A DNA stretch of 64,000 nucleotides from Streptosporangium amethystogenes (lineage in GTDB: Bacteria > Actinomycetota > Actinomycetes > Streptosporangiales > Streptosporangiaceae): assembly GCF_000721075.1 (NCBI RefSeq), contig NZ_JOEQ01000016.1, positions 62,001 to 126,000 of the forward strand, written 5' to 3'. Every line of letters starts with the position of its first letter. The first letter of the stretch is position 1. Of the stretch, positions 18,805 to 27,027 are shown piece after piece. Under the pieces are notes generated by a model. It was given only the letters and a program-made list of their open reading frames with translations, did no database searches and was not told the origin of the DNA. A program made the position numbers and the translations under genes.

Positions 18805-18819
18805 TTTGAACCGGTCAAA
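18805..18819. promoter_or_regulatory. Candidate operator upstream of tetR
   Basis: TTTGA-ACCGG-TCAAA is a 5-bp inverted repeat with a 5-base centre, 49 bases upstream of the TetR start. The position fits autoregulation; the short arms leave it tentative. Confidence 0.35.
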
Positions 18820-18855
18820 CCTATGTGCGTAATACGTCGTTGGCGAGGGCGCGGG

Positions 18856-19644
18856 TCACGAGGGGAGGATACGCAGTTCGCCCGCCGCGGTCAGGGTGGT
18901 GATCCGCCGAGGGGCGGCGGAGTCACGCCGCACCTGGATGATCGCGTTCCCGTCGCCGGCCCGCACGTCGTAACCATCCTCGCCCGGCACTCTGACCTCC
19001 ACGTCCCCTGCCGTCCGCACCACGGCCCTGACGTCGCCGGGCGGGCCCGCGAACCCCAGATCGATGTTCCCCCGGCCGGTCTCGACGTCGGCCCCGGCGG
19101 ACCGCAGGCCGGTGCCGCTCACGTTTCCCGCCTCCGCCCGCACCCGCAGCGCGCCCCGTGAGCCTTCCACGATCACGTCGCCCATGGCGGTCGAGAGGCG
19201 CAGGTCGCCCCGGACGCCGTTGACCGACACGGTCCCGAAGCGGCTCGTCACCTCGACGCCGGTGGTCATGGGCAGGCTCAGGGTGTAGTCGGCCCGGCAG
19301 TTCGGGCCGTCCGGACGGTCGCCGCTGGGGCAGCGGACGCCGATCGTGAGCGTCCGCCCGTCCCAGTCCTCGGTGACCACGGGCCGGTCCAGGGTCCACT
19401 GGAGCGTCCGCTCCAGGTCCAGCCGCCGATCGGTGCCACCGACGACCGAGACGTTGACGTAACCGGTGGTTTCCACGACGATCCCCGGCGAGGCGAGCGC
19501 GTGGGACCGCAGCGTGGTCTCGGAGACCCGGCGGGCCTGGGTGACCTCGCTCCACGCCGCGATGGAGGTGAGGCCCACGGTGAGCGCGGTGAGCGCACCG
19601 CCCACGATGATCCAGGCTTTTCTGGCGTTGCTCCGTATCGGCAT
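18856..19644 (-). CDS. DUF4097-like beta-helical surface protein, membrane anchored
   Basis: A 262-residue protein with an N-terminal basic stretch and one hydrophobic segment (~10-30), then repetitive short beta-strand text (TSRFGTVSVNGVRGDLRLS, AMGDVIVEGSRG, AEAGNVSGTGLRS) characteristic of DUF4097-type right-handed beta-helix proteins. It follows the response regulator by 6 bases on the same strand and is the last gene of a three-gene operon with the histidine kinase, so it may be the output or an accessory of that two-component system. Its precise role is unknown. Confidence 0.75.
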   Translation of the reverse strand: MPIRSNARKAWIIVGGALTALTVGLTSIAAWSEVTQARRVSETTLRSHALASPGIVVETTGYVNVSVVGGTDRRLDLERTLQWTLDRPVVTEDWDGRTLTIGVRCPSGDRPDGPNCRADYTLSLPMTTGVEVTSRFGTVSVNGVRGDLRLSTAMGDVIVEGSRGALRVRAEAGNVSGTGLRSAGADVETGRGNIDLGFAGPPGDVRAVVRTAGDVEVRVPGEDGYDVRAGDGNAIIQVRRDSAAPRRITTLTAAGELRILPS

Positions 19645-19650
19645 GTTCTC

Positions 19651-20292
19651 TCAAACCTTCAGGAATCGCAGGACGGCGAGCACCCGGCGGTGGTCCTTGT
19701 CGGCGCCGGAGAGGTCGAGCTTGGTGAAGATGTTGTTGATGTGCTTTCCGACCGCGCTCTCCGAGACCACCAGGGCCTCGGCGATCCCGGTGTTGGACCG
19801 GCCCTCCGCGATCAGCGAGAGCACCTCGTACTCCCTGCGGGTCAGCCGGTCCAACGGGTCGCTGTGCCTGCGCAGCAGGAGCTGGGCGACCACCTCGGGG
19901 TCCAGCGCGGTGCCTCCGGCGGCGATCCGGCGCAGCGCGTCGAGGAACTCCTCGACATCGGCCACCCGATCCTTGAGCAGGTAGCCGATCCCGCTGGTCG
20001 CGGTGGACAGCAGCTGGGTGGCGTAGCGCTCCTCGACGTACTGGGAGAGCACGAGGATCGCGAGCGTCGGCCGCTGGCGGCGCAGTACGAGCGCGGCGCG
20101 CAGGCCCTCGTCGGTGTGCGTGGGCGGCATCCGCACGTCGGTGACGACGAGGTCGGGAACGTGTTCGTCCACGGCACGCAGCAGCCCCTCGGCGTCGGAG
20201 ACGGCGGCCACGACCTCGATGCCCACCGAGCCGAGCAGGCGGATGAGCCCCTCTCGCAGCAGTACCGAGTCCTCGGCGAGCACTACGCGCAC
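19651..20292 (-). CDS. NarL/LuxR-family response regulator
   Basis: A 213-residue protein. The receiver domain (1-~120) has the acidic pocket (E7, D8), phosphoacceptor Asp52 in TDVRMPP, and a Lys in the LLKDRV motif. A LuxR-type helix-turn-helix follows (LTRREYEVLSLIAEGRSN through VGKHINNIFTKLDL, ~148-200). The start overlaps the histidine-kinase stop by 10 bases, giving translational coupling. Its probable partner is that kinase. Confidence 0.93.
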   Translation of the reverse strand: MRVVLAEDSVLLREGLIRLLGSVGIEVVAAVSDAEGLLRAVDEHVPDLVVTDVRMPPTHTDEGLRAALVLRRQRPTLAILVLSQYVEERYATQLLSTATSGIGYLLKDRVADVEEFLDALRRIAAGGTALDPEVVAQLLLRRHSDPLDRLTRREYEVLSLIAEGRSNTGIAEALVVSESAVGKHINNIFTKLDLSGADKDHRRVLAVLRFLKV

Positions 20293-21521
20293 GGTAGCTC
20301 CACTCTGATCGTCGTCGGCCCGCCCGGCGGGCTGTCGACGTACAGGATGCCGTCCACGGAACCGACCCGGCGGGCCAGGCCGCGGAGCCCCGTTCCCAGG
20401 TCGGGGTCCGCGCCGCCCCGGCCGTCGTCGCGGACGGCCAGGTGGAGCCGGTCACCGCGGCGCTCCACCGTGACCTCGGCGCCGGACGCCCGCGCGTGCT
20501 TGGTGATGTTGGTCAGCGCCTCGGACACCACGAAGAACGCCACCGCCTCGACCGTGGGAGAGACCCGCTCGGAGATGCCGACGTCCAGCCGTACCGGGAA
20601 CGGGGCCCGTGCGGCGAGGCCGGACAGCGCCGCGTCCAGGCCCTGGTCGTTGAGCACGGCCGGGTGCAGCCCCCGGACGAAGTCGCGCAGCTCCTTCAGC
20701 GCCTGCTTGGCCTCCTCGTGCGCCTGCACGATCACCTCGCGGGCCGGCTCCGGCAGGTCGGTGAGGGTCGCGCGGGCCATGCCCAGGTTCATCGCCAGTG
20801 ACACCAGCCGCTGCTGGGTGCCGTCGTGCAGGTCCCGCTCGATGCGGCGGCGCTCGGCGTCCGCGGCGTCGACCACCCCGGCCCGGCTCTCCTGCAGCGT
20901 CTCGACCCGCAGCACCAGCTGGTCGCTGAGGCTGGGCCCGAGCAGGGCCTCGGCGGCGATCACGTCCAGCACGGCGAATCCGCGGGCCACCCACGGCCCG
21001 GAGACGAGCAACGTCCCCGAGACGAGGATGAACACCGTGCTCTGCCAGGTCTCCCCCATCGCCCAGCTCCGCATCGCGAGCGCGGCGGTGACCAGGCCGC
21101 CCGCCCACGCCCCGACGGCCGAGGCGGCGCCGACGCCGCTGATCAGCGGAGCCAGCAGGTGGTACGAGAGCAGGCGCCAGGTGCTCCGCGTCCTGGCCTC
21201 CTGGAGCAGCCGGCCGAAGGGGTTTTTGCTCAGCGGGCGGCGCGGGACCGGGGGGATGTCGACGTCGAGGAAGGCGGCGAACCGGGATCGCTGCACCCGG
21301 GTGAGCAGCCGGACGACCCAGAAGAACAGCAGCAGAGCGACCACCGGGACCACCACGGTCCATACGAACAGTACCGACGCCACGGTCAGCCCCACGATCA
21401 CCGCCGCGCCCAGCAGGGCGATCGGCAGGCCCGTCACCAGGTGCACGGTGCGGAGCCAGGTCCGCGCCGACCAGTGGGCGCTGATCCTCGACCAGGGAGT
21501 GGTCGCCTCGATGCCGCTCAT
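20283..21521 (-). CDS. Sensor histidine kinase, HisKA_3 type with N-terminal membrane sensor domain
   Basis: A 412-residue kinase. The N-terminal ~200 residues contain four hydrophobic segments arranged like the 'putative sensor' domain found in actinobacterial NarL-type kinases. The dimerisation/phosphoacceptor motif ERDLHDGTQQRL has His232. The ATPase domain shows the N box (EALTNITKHARAS) and G box (VRDDGRGGADPDLGTGLRGL). The ATG at 21521 is used because upstream in-frame codons encode unlikely Gly/Pro/Arg text and lie close to the upstream terminator. It is the first gene of the kinase-regulator-DUF4097 operon. Confidence 0.9.
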   Translation of the reverse strand: MSGIEATTPWSRISAHWSARTWLRTVHLVTGLPIALLGAAVIVGLTVASVLFVWTVVVPVVALLLFFWVVRLLTRVQRSRFAAFLDVDIPPVPRRPLSKNPFGRLLQEARTRSTWRLLSYHLLAPLISGVGAASAVGAWAGGLVTAALAMRSWAMGETWQSTVFILVSGTLLVSGPWVARGFAVLDVIAAEALLGPSLSDQLVLRVETLQESRAGVVDAADAERRRIERDLHDGTQQRLVSLAMNLGMARATLTDLPEPAREVIVQAHEEAKQALKELRDFVRGLHPAVLNDQGLDAALSGLAARAPFPVRLDVGISERVSPTVEAVAFFVVSEALTNITKHARASGAEVTVERRGDRLHLAVRDDGRGGADPDLGTGLRGLARRVGSVDGILYVDSPPGGPTTIRVELPCA

Positions 21522-21683
21522 GGGACCACCGTAGGGACTGCGGCGGCCGGGGCACATGGGCGAGGTATCCCAGAAAAAGGTGGGGCAAACCCCAGCCCTG
21601 CGCGGCCGGGGTGCCTCCCGGCGCGAGCCGGGGCCCGGGTCTGGGGCGGAAACGGTGTCGAGATCCCCGATGCCCCCGGGGCC

Positions 21684-21725
21684 TCACGGGTGTGGGAGCC
21701 CGGGGGCGGGCTCCCACACCCGTGA
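21684..21725. terminator. Strong hairpin terminator (19-bp perfect stem, GGGG loop)
   Basis: Bases 21684-21702 pair without mismatch with 21707-21725 around a four-base loop. The hairpin lies 41 bases past the MFS transporter stop (minus strand) and upstream of the histidine-kinase promoter region, so it should insulate the two operons. There is no U run, as is common in high-GC actinobacteria. Confidence 0.85.
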
Positions 21726-21765
21726 AGTCGTGCGGGAGCGGCCTGTGGGCGGCACGGGGGCCCGG

Positions 21766-23166
21766 TCAGGCTGGGGAGGACTCCGGCTGGGCGGACCGGT
21801 CGCGAGGCAGGGCGGCGACGGCGACGACGATCAGCGTGGGCAGTGCCAGAGCCCACAGAAAAGCTGACCGGTAGCCGTCGGCGAGCGCTTGCGCGCCGGT
21901 CTCCCCACCGGTGACAGCGGCGGCCACCGCGCTCATCACCGCCAGGCCCAGTGGTGCGCCGAGCTGGAAGGAGGTGTTCAGCAGCCCGGACGCCAGCCCC
22001 TGGTCGCCCTCAGGCACCCCGGTGGTCGACACGATCATCGAGGGGGCGAACATCAACCCGGCGCCCAGCCCGCTGAGCAGCAGGCCAGGCAGGACCCCGG
22101 CCCACAGGGCGTCCGCCGGGGACAGGCCGAGCACGAGCAGCCCCAGCGCGGCGGCCGCGGCACCGCCCGCGAGCATCCGCCGCAGCCCGAACCGGGCGAT
22201 CAGGGCTCCCGCCTTTCCAGAGACTGCGACGATGACCGCGGTTACTGGGGCGAAGGCCAGCCCGGTCTGCAAGGGGGACAGCCCGGCCACGTTCTGCAGG
22301 GAGAGCGTGGTGAAGTACTGCGTCACCAACACGATTGAGGCGGACAGGACGCAGATCAGATTCCCATACCTCACGTGGGGGTTGGCGAACATCGCCGGTT
22401 TCACCAGCGGCACGGCCACCCGGCGCTCGACGACCACGAATGCCCCGAGGGCGACGACCGAGGCCACCGCCATCGACCAGACGGTCGCCGTCCCGCCCTG
22501 GGACGCGCGGGTCACCGCCGCGACCAGCAGGACCATGCCGCCGGTCAGGAGGACGGCTCCGGCCAGGTCGAGGCGGCGCTCCCCGCCGGGGCGATGATCG
22601 CGAACCAGTCGCAGCACCATCACGATCACAGCGACGCCGGCGGGAAGGTTGATCATGAAGATCGCCCGCCAGTGCACCAGGTCGGTCAGTAGGCCGCCGA
22701 CCAGAGCAGCGCCGGTCGCCCCCGCAGAGGCCACCGCACCCCAGACGCCGAGCGCCCGGTTGCGCGCGTCGCCCTCGGCGAACGCCGTGGTGACCAGTGC
22801 CAGTGCCGTGGGTGACACCAGGGCGCCGCCCACACCCTGCAGGGCTCGCGCGGCGAACATGGTCGCCGGGCCGCTCGCCAGCCCGGCCAGGGCCGACGCC
22901 GCGGTGAAGACCACCAGCCCCGCGACCAGCACGTGCCGGTGTCCGAACAGGTCGCCGACCCGCCCTGCGGCGATCATGAATCCGCCGTACGCCAGGCCGT
23001 AGGCGGTGACGACCCACTGCAGGTCCGCCGGGGAAATGCCCAGGTCGGCGCCCATCGACGGCAGGGCGACCGTCACCACCACCAGGTCCAGCACGAGCAT
23101 GATCTGCGCGGTGCACAGCACGGTGAGCAGCAGTCCGGGCCGCTGGACCGGACGGGGGTCAGCCAC
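21766..23166 (-). CDS. MFS drug-efflux transporter, DHA2/EmrB-QacA type (14 TM)
   Basis: A 466-residue membrane protein. It starts TVLCTAQIMLVLDLVVVTVALPSM (motif D1 region) and has motif A-like GRVGDLFGHRHVLVAG and motif C-like text around GAVASAGATGAALVGGLL; the hydrophobic profile fits the 14-helix class. GTG at 23166 is chosen with AGAGG just upstream; the open frame continues 79 codons further, but that part crosses a palindromic promoter region and has no membrane-protein character. A drug or metabolite exporter is likely; the substrate is unknown. It is divergent from the SDR gene. Confidence 0.88.
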   Translation of the reverse strand: MADPRPVQRPGLLLTVLCTAQIMLVLDLVVVTVALPSMGADLGISPADLQWVVTAYGLAYGGFMIAAGRVGDLFGHRHVLVAGLVVFTAASALAGLASGPATMFAARALQGVGGALVSPTALALVTTAFAEGDARNRALGVWGAVASAGATGAALVGGLLTDLVHWRAIFMINLPAGVAVIVMVLRLVRDHRPGGERRLDLAGAVLLTGGMVLLVAAVTRASQGGTATVWSMAVASVVALGAFVVVERRVAVPLVKPAMFANPHVRYGNLICVLSASIVLVTQYFTTLSLQNVAGLSPLQTGLAFAPVTAVIVAVSGKAGALIARFGLRRMLAGGAAAAALGLLVLGLSPADALWAGVLPGLLLSGLGAGLMFAPSMIVSTTGVPEGDQGLASGLLNTSFQLGAPLGLAVMSAVAAAVTGGETGAQALADGYRSAFLWALALPTLIVVAVAALPRDRSAQPESSPA

Positions 23167-23310
23167 AGTCCCGGCCTCTGGAGAGGGGGGTCGCCTGCCC
23201 GCGCTCGACGGGCTTCTTCCCGGTGATCGTGTATCGCGGGCGGCTGTCCGGCAGGCCCCGGGACGGCACCGAACCCGCTGTGCTCTCGTGCATGACCCTA
23301 CTCTCTCGTA

Positions 23311-23332
23311 TATAAACATCTGTTCGTTTATA
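23311..23332. promoter_or_regulatory. Palindromic operator between MFS and SDR genes
   Basis: TATAAAC (23311-23317) and GTTTATA (23326-23332) form a perfect inverted repeat with an 8-base centre, in an AT-rich patch unlike its surroundings. This is the geometry of TetR-family sites at efflux-pump promoters. A second inverted repeat, ACTGTT-AACA-AACAGT, lies at 23351-23366. No TetR or MarR gene is adjacent, so the repressor is encoded elsewhere. Confidence 0.6.
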
Positions 23333-23473
23333 AACCTAGCCGGACCCGGTACTGTTAACAAACAGTCATTCACTAACGGGGTGGGGGCTCGGCGGGATCT
23401 CACGCGCCGTCGTGGGGCATTCGCCCGAGCTGTGGCCTCCGCACACCCGAGGCCAGACAGAGAAGGAGATCCC

Positions 23474-24391
23474 GTGCAGGACCATCAGGGAGATGTCGTG
23501 CAGGCGGGCGGAGCCGTCGCGCTCGTCGCGGGCGGGACCCGTGGTGCCGGACGCGGCATCGCCGCCGAACTCGGTGCGGCGGGCATGACCGTGTACGTCA
23601 CCGGACGCAGCACCAGGAACGGTCGCTCGGACCTCGACCGGCCGGAGACGATCGAGGACACCGCCGAGCTGGTCTCGGCGCGCGGCGGGACCGGCATCGC
23701 CGTCCGCTGTGACCACTCCGACCCCGAGCAGGTACGCGCGCTCGTCGACCGGATCGGGCGCGAGCAGGGCAGGCTCGACCTGCTCGTCAACGACGTGTGG
23801 GGCGGTGACCCGCTCGCCGAGTGGGACAGACCGCTCTGGGAGCATGACCTGGACAACGGGCTGCGCATGCTGCACCGGGCCGTGGACACCCACATCATCA
23901 CCAGCCGTTTCGCGCTGCCGCTGATGATCGCCCGGCGGAGCGGCCTGGTCGTCGAGATCACCGACGGCACCGAGCGTGATGTCGACGAGGTGCTGGGCGG
24001 CTATCGCGGTTCGTTCTTCTACGACCTGGCCAAGCACGCGGTCATCCGGCTCGCCCGCAACCAGGCCGCCGAGCTGAAGCCGCACGGTGTGGCGGCGGTC
24101 GCGCTGACCCCCGGCTTCCTGCGTTCCGAGGCCATGCTGGACCACTTCGGCGTCACCGAGGAGAACTGGCGGGACGGCGCGCTGAAGGATCCGCACTTCG
24201 CCGCCTCGGAGACGCCCGCCTACATCGGCCGGGCGGTGGCCGCGCTCGCCGCCGACCCGGAGATCATGGCCAGGACCGGCAGCTCGTACAGCACGGGCGG
24301 GCTGGCGGCGGAGTACGGCTTCACGGACATCGACGGCTCGCAGCCCGACTTCATGACGTACTACCGGGCTTTTCTCGCCCGGACCTCCTGA
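23474..24391 (+). CDS. Short-chain dehydrogenase/reductase (SDR)
   Basis: A 305-residue oxidoreductase. Nucleotide-binding motif AGGTRGAGRGIA is near the N-terminus, YVTGRST follows beta-2, and the catalytic pair is YDLAK (Tyr and Lys four apart). The usual NNAG appears as NDVWGG, a variant seen in a subgroup of actinobacterial SDRs. GTG at 23474 is chosen because AAGGAG lies 5 bases upstream; the frame is open much further upstream but runs into the divergent promoter. It shares its promoter region with the MFS exporter. The substrate is unknown. Confidence 0.88.
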   Translation: MQDHQGDVVQAGGAVALVAGGTRGAGRGIAAELGAAGMTVYVTGRSTRNGRSDLDRPETIEDTAELVSARGGTGIAVRCDHSDPEQVRALVDRIGREQGRLDLLVNDVWGGDPLAEWDRPLWEHDLDNGLRMLHRAVDTHIITSRFALPLMIARRSGLVVEITDGTERDVDEVLGGYRGSFFYDLAKHAVIRLARNQAAELKPHGVAAVALTPGFLRSEAMLDHFGVTEENWRDGALKDPHFAASETPAYIGRAVAALAADPEIMARTGSSYSTGGLAAEYGFTDIDGSQPDFMTYYRAFLARTS

Positions 24392-24637
24392 CGGTGTTTC
24401 CTGTCCGGTGCGCCGTTCGCGGTGGAACGTCGGGTAGCCCTGGCGGCAGGTGACACCGCGCCGAAGTCCGTGCCGCCCTCGGACATAACCCCGATAGGGG
24501 CACCTGTGGGTTATAAATAGGGAAGACCGACTCCGGGGGCGCCCGCATCGGTGGGTGCCGGGTAGGGGGTCCGGTGCTCTCCGCTCCGCCTGGCCGTCCG
24601 CGGGACCGAACGCGTTACGGCCGAAGGGATCCCGCCC

Positions 24638-25609
24638 TTGAAGCGTGTGCTGCTGCTGGCGACCGGTGACACCATCGCCCACTCCTACGCCCCCGGTCGT
24701 CCGGGCGTCGCCTCCGGGGCCGAGCTGCTGCGGGCGCTGCCGCCCGGCGTGATCGTGGCGGACGTGGTGGCCGAGGACGTGATGGCGGAACCCAGCTGGG
24801 ACATGTCCCCCTCGACCATGCTGGAGCTGGCCCGCAGGGCGCGCTCGGCCATCCTGGAACGCGGATTCGACGGTGTCGTGATCACTCACGGCACCGACGC
24901 GCTGGAGGAGACCGCGTACCTGGTGGATCTGCTCGCGGGCCGGGCGGCCGAGCAGGGCGCCATCGTGCTGACCGGTGCCGTCCGCTCCCTGGACGAGCTC
25001 TCCCCCGACGGCCCGCGCAACCTCGCCTCCGCGCTCGCGGCCGCGGCCGACGACGCGCTGCGGGGCGCCGGGGCCGTCGTGTGCGTGAACGACGAGATCC
25101 ACGCGGCCCGCTGGGTCACCAAAGTCGACGCCACCAGCGTCGCGGGGTTCTCGTCGGCGCCCTTCCCGGTGCTGGGCCGGATGATCGGCGGCCGGGTCGA
25201 GACGCTGTCCGCCCCACCGCGCCGGCCGCCCGCCTTCGGTGGGGACCCGGCGTCGGACGTCGCGCTGATCAAGACCTATCCGGGGATCGAACCGGTGCTG
25301 CTCACCGCCGTGGTGGACGCCGGAGCGCAGGGCGTCGTGCTGGAGGGGACCGGCTTGGGCAACGTGCCGGTCGGGCTCTTCACGACGATCGCCGAGCTGA
25401 CGGAGTGGGGGATCCCGGTGGTCGTCGCGTCGAGGTGCCGTACCGGTGCGGTCCCGCTTGACGAGATGCGCCTCGGTACCGGGCTCGCCGCCCGCGTCGG
25501 GGCGATCGGGGCCCGCGGCCTGGCGCCCTCGAAGGCCCGGTGCGCGCTGATGGTCGCCCTCGGGACCGGCGGGATCGACGCGGTACGCGACTGGTTCGGC
25601 AGGCTCTGA
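24638..25609 (+). CDS. L-asparaginase family amidohydrolase
   Basis: A 323-residue protein close to the usual ~330. The N-terminal motif LLLATGDTIAHS carries the nucleophile Thr12, with Asp at the place of the usual second Gly (ATGGTI). The second signature THGTDALEETAYLVDL provides the Thr-Asp pair, and VTKVDATS provides the Lys. It hydrolyses asparagine (possibly glutamine or a related amide) to aspartate and ammonia, probably in the cytoplasm since no signal peptide is seen. The start is TTG at 24638 with GAAGGGA upstream. It is monocistronic, with a strong terminator behind it. Confidence 0.88.
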   Translation: MKRVLLLATGDTIAHSYAPGRPGVASGAELLRALPPGVIVADVVAEDVMAEPSWDMSPSTMLELARRARSAILERGFDGVVITHGTDALEETAYLVDLLAGRAAEQGAIVLTGAVRSLDELSPDGPRNLASALAAAADDALRGAGAVVCVNDEIHAARWVTKVDATSVAGFSSAPFPVLGRMIGGRVETLSAPPRRPPAFGGDPASDVALIKTYPGIEPVLLTAVVDAGAQGVVLEGTGLGNVPVGLFTTIAELTEWGIPVVVASRCRTGAVPLDEMRLGTGLAARVGAIGARGLAPSKARCALMVALGTGGIDAVRDWFGRL

Positions 25610-25690
25610 CCCCCGCGAGGAAATTATGGGCGGCTGAAAATCGTAGAAAAGGGAGTATCCCCGAACCGGGTGGGCAGGTCCGGGGAGTCC

Positions 25691-25730
25691 GTGATCCGGC
25701 GGAGGGCTGGGGAGGCCTCCGCCGGATCAC
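25691..25730. terminator. Bidirectional hairpin terminator (15-bp perfect stem)
   Basis: GTGATCCGGCGGAGG (25691-25705) pairs perfectly with 25716-25730 around a 10-base loop. It lies between the convergent asparaginase (plus strand, stop 25609) and VOC gene (minus strand, stop 25792) and can serve both. Confidence 0.88.
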
Positions 25731-25791
25731 CTTCCTCTCCCCTACGCGGGTCGGTCGTTCCCCGGATGGATGTCCCGGCCACGCGAGATGA

Positions 25792-26301
25792 TCAGACGGG
25801 GATCGAGACGCCGAGGCCGCCGCGGGTGTCGGCGCCGTAGCGCTCCTTCTCCCTGGCGATGTCGAGAGGCTTGATACCGCTGCGCCCGCTCAGCGTCTCC
25901 GAGGTGAGCAGGTCGGCGGGAACCAGCCAGGAGACCTCGAACTCCAGCCCGTCGGGGTCCTTGGCGTACAGGGCCTTGGTGGTGGAGTGGTCGGAGGCGC
26001 CGACGAGGGCGTTGAGCTCGCCGAGCTTGACGGCGATCCGCTCCAGCTCCCGCAGCGTGTCGACCTCCCAGGCCAGGTGGTAGAGGCCGACGGTCGAGCG
26101 CCCCGCTCCCGAGGGGCCCGCCTGCGCGCCGATCTCGAAGAGGCCGAGGTCGTGGTCGTTGGTGGACCCGGAGGCCTGCAGGAACGCGGCGCCCGGCATG
26201 CCCATGACCACCGTGAAGCCGAGCGCCTCCTGATAGAAGGCGACGCTGCGTTCGACGTCGCGCACGAAGAGAACGGCGTGGTTGAGCCGCTGGACCGGCA
26301 T
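25792..26301 (-). CDS. VOC-superfamily (glyoxalase / extradiol-dioxygenase-like) protein
   Basis: A 169-residue protein. RLNHAVLFVRDVERSVAFYQ at the N-terminus, GLYHLAWEV mid-protein and LEFEVSW later give the His-His-Glu set expected for metal-dependent VOC enzymes, with the typical DPDGLEFE turn. ATG at 26301 is preferred since GGAGG lies 6 bases upstream. It is divergent from a MarR regulator over a short region carrying two palindromes, the arrangement seen for quinone- or aromatic-responsive MarR/dioxygenase pairs. The substrate is unknown. Confidence 0.85.
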   Translation of the reverse strand: MPVQRLNHAVLFVRDVERSVAFYQEALGFTVVMGMPGAAFLQASGSTNDHDLGLFEIGAQAGPSGAGRSTVGLYHLAWEVDTLRELERIAVKLGELNALVGASDHSTTKALYAKDPDGLEFEVSWLVPADLLTSETLSGRSGIKPLDIAREKERYGADTRGGLGVSIPV

Positions 26302-26315
26302 GGTTCCTCCCAAAA

Positions 26316-26331
26316 ACTTGAACTCTCAAGT
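26316..26331. promoter_or_regulatory. MarR-type operator 1 (ACTTGA-ACTC-TCAAGT)
   Basis: A perfect 6-bp inverted repeat with a 4-base centre, 14 bases upstream of the VOC start. Its half-sites recur in operator 2, and 12 bases of it are the exact reverse complement of 26351-26362, so the two sites are also a mirror pair. The adjacent MarR gene is the obvious binder. Confidence 0.75.
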
Positions 26332-26348
26332 AGATTACTCCCGCTTTG

Positions 26349-26360
26349 TTGAGAGTTCAA
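26349..26360. promoter_or_regulatory. MarR-type operator 2 (TTGA-GAGT-TCAA)
   Basis: A 4-bp perfect inverted repeat with a 4-base centre, 13 bases before the marR GTG start. It shares the TTGA/TCAA half-sites with operator 1 and probably mediates autorepression. Confidence 0.7.
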
Positions 26361-26373
26361 GTAAGCTGGCGTC

Positions 26374-26826
26374 GTGACGCGATGGCTGGACGATGACGAG
26401 CAGCGCACCTGGCGTGCGTTCCTGGCCGCCTCGCAGCTCGTCCAGGAGGAGCTGGACCGGCAGCTGCAGCGCGACTCCGGCATGCCGCACGCCTACTACG
26501 CCATGCTGGTGAAACTCTCCGAGGCACCCGACCGGATGATGCGGATGAGCGAGCTGGCGACGGAGCTCAACTCCTCGCAGAGCCGTCTGTCGCACGCGAT
26601 GAAACGGCTGGAGGAGCGCGGCTGGGCGCGGCGCGAGCCGTGCGCCGCCGACAAGCGGGTGAGCTGGGCGATCCTCACCGACGCGGGACTCGCGGCCCTC
26701 ACCGCCGCCGCCCCCGGCCACGTCGAGGCCGTACGCCAGACCCTCTTCGACCGCCTGACCCCTGACCAACTCCACCACCTGCGGGAAATCTGTACCGCCC
26801 TCCTCCCCACCTCGAACCCCTCGTGA
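26374..26826 (+). CDS. MarR-family transcriptional regulator
   Basis: A 150-residue protein with the winged-helix core: MRMSELATELNSSQSRLSHAMKRLEERGWARRE, then the DKRVSWAILTDAGLAAL wing. The start is GTG at 26374, just after operator 2. It is divergent from the VOC gene, and the two operators in between support local repression relieved by a small aromatic or electrophilic ligand; the ligand is inference. Confidence 0.9.
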   Translation: MTRWLDDDEQRTWRAFLAASQLVQEELDRQLQRDSGMPHAYYAMLVKLSEAPDRMMRMSELATELNSSQSRLSHAMKRLEERGWARREPCAADKRVSWAILTDAGLAALTAAAPGHVEAVRQTLFDRLTPDQLHHLREICTALLPTSNPS

Positions 26827-26997
26827 CCGAACTCCGCGGGGACGCGCCCACGCTCCTCCGGAGGCCGCCGGCGGGTACGCCGGGCGAACCCGGCTGGCCG
26901 GACTGAGCGCCACACCGTGGCGCTGTGCGAGCGAGAAGGCGTACGGCCCTGGCACGGGGCGGATCCCGGCCGCATGTCAGATCGATAGCCCTTGCTA

Positions 26998-27016
26998 TAG
27001 TCAATAAGCCTGACTA
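26998..27016. promoter_or_regulatory. Operator TAGTCA-N7-TGACTA upstream of M20 peptidase
   Basis: TAGTCA (26998-27003) and TGACTA (27011-27016) form a perfect inverted repeat. It overlaps a plausible -10 element TATAGT (26996-27001) and ends 11 bases before the peptidase ATG. The same palindrome with a nearly identical centre occurs at 28905-28923 next to the TetR gene. Confidence 0.8.
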
Positions 27017-27027
27017 CATTGCTGGCC

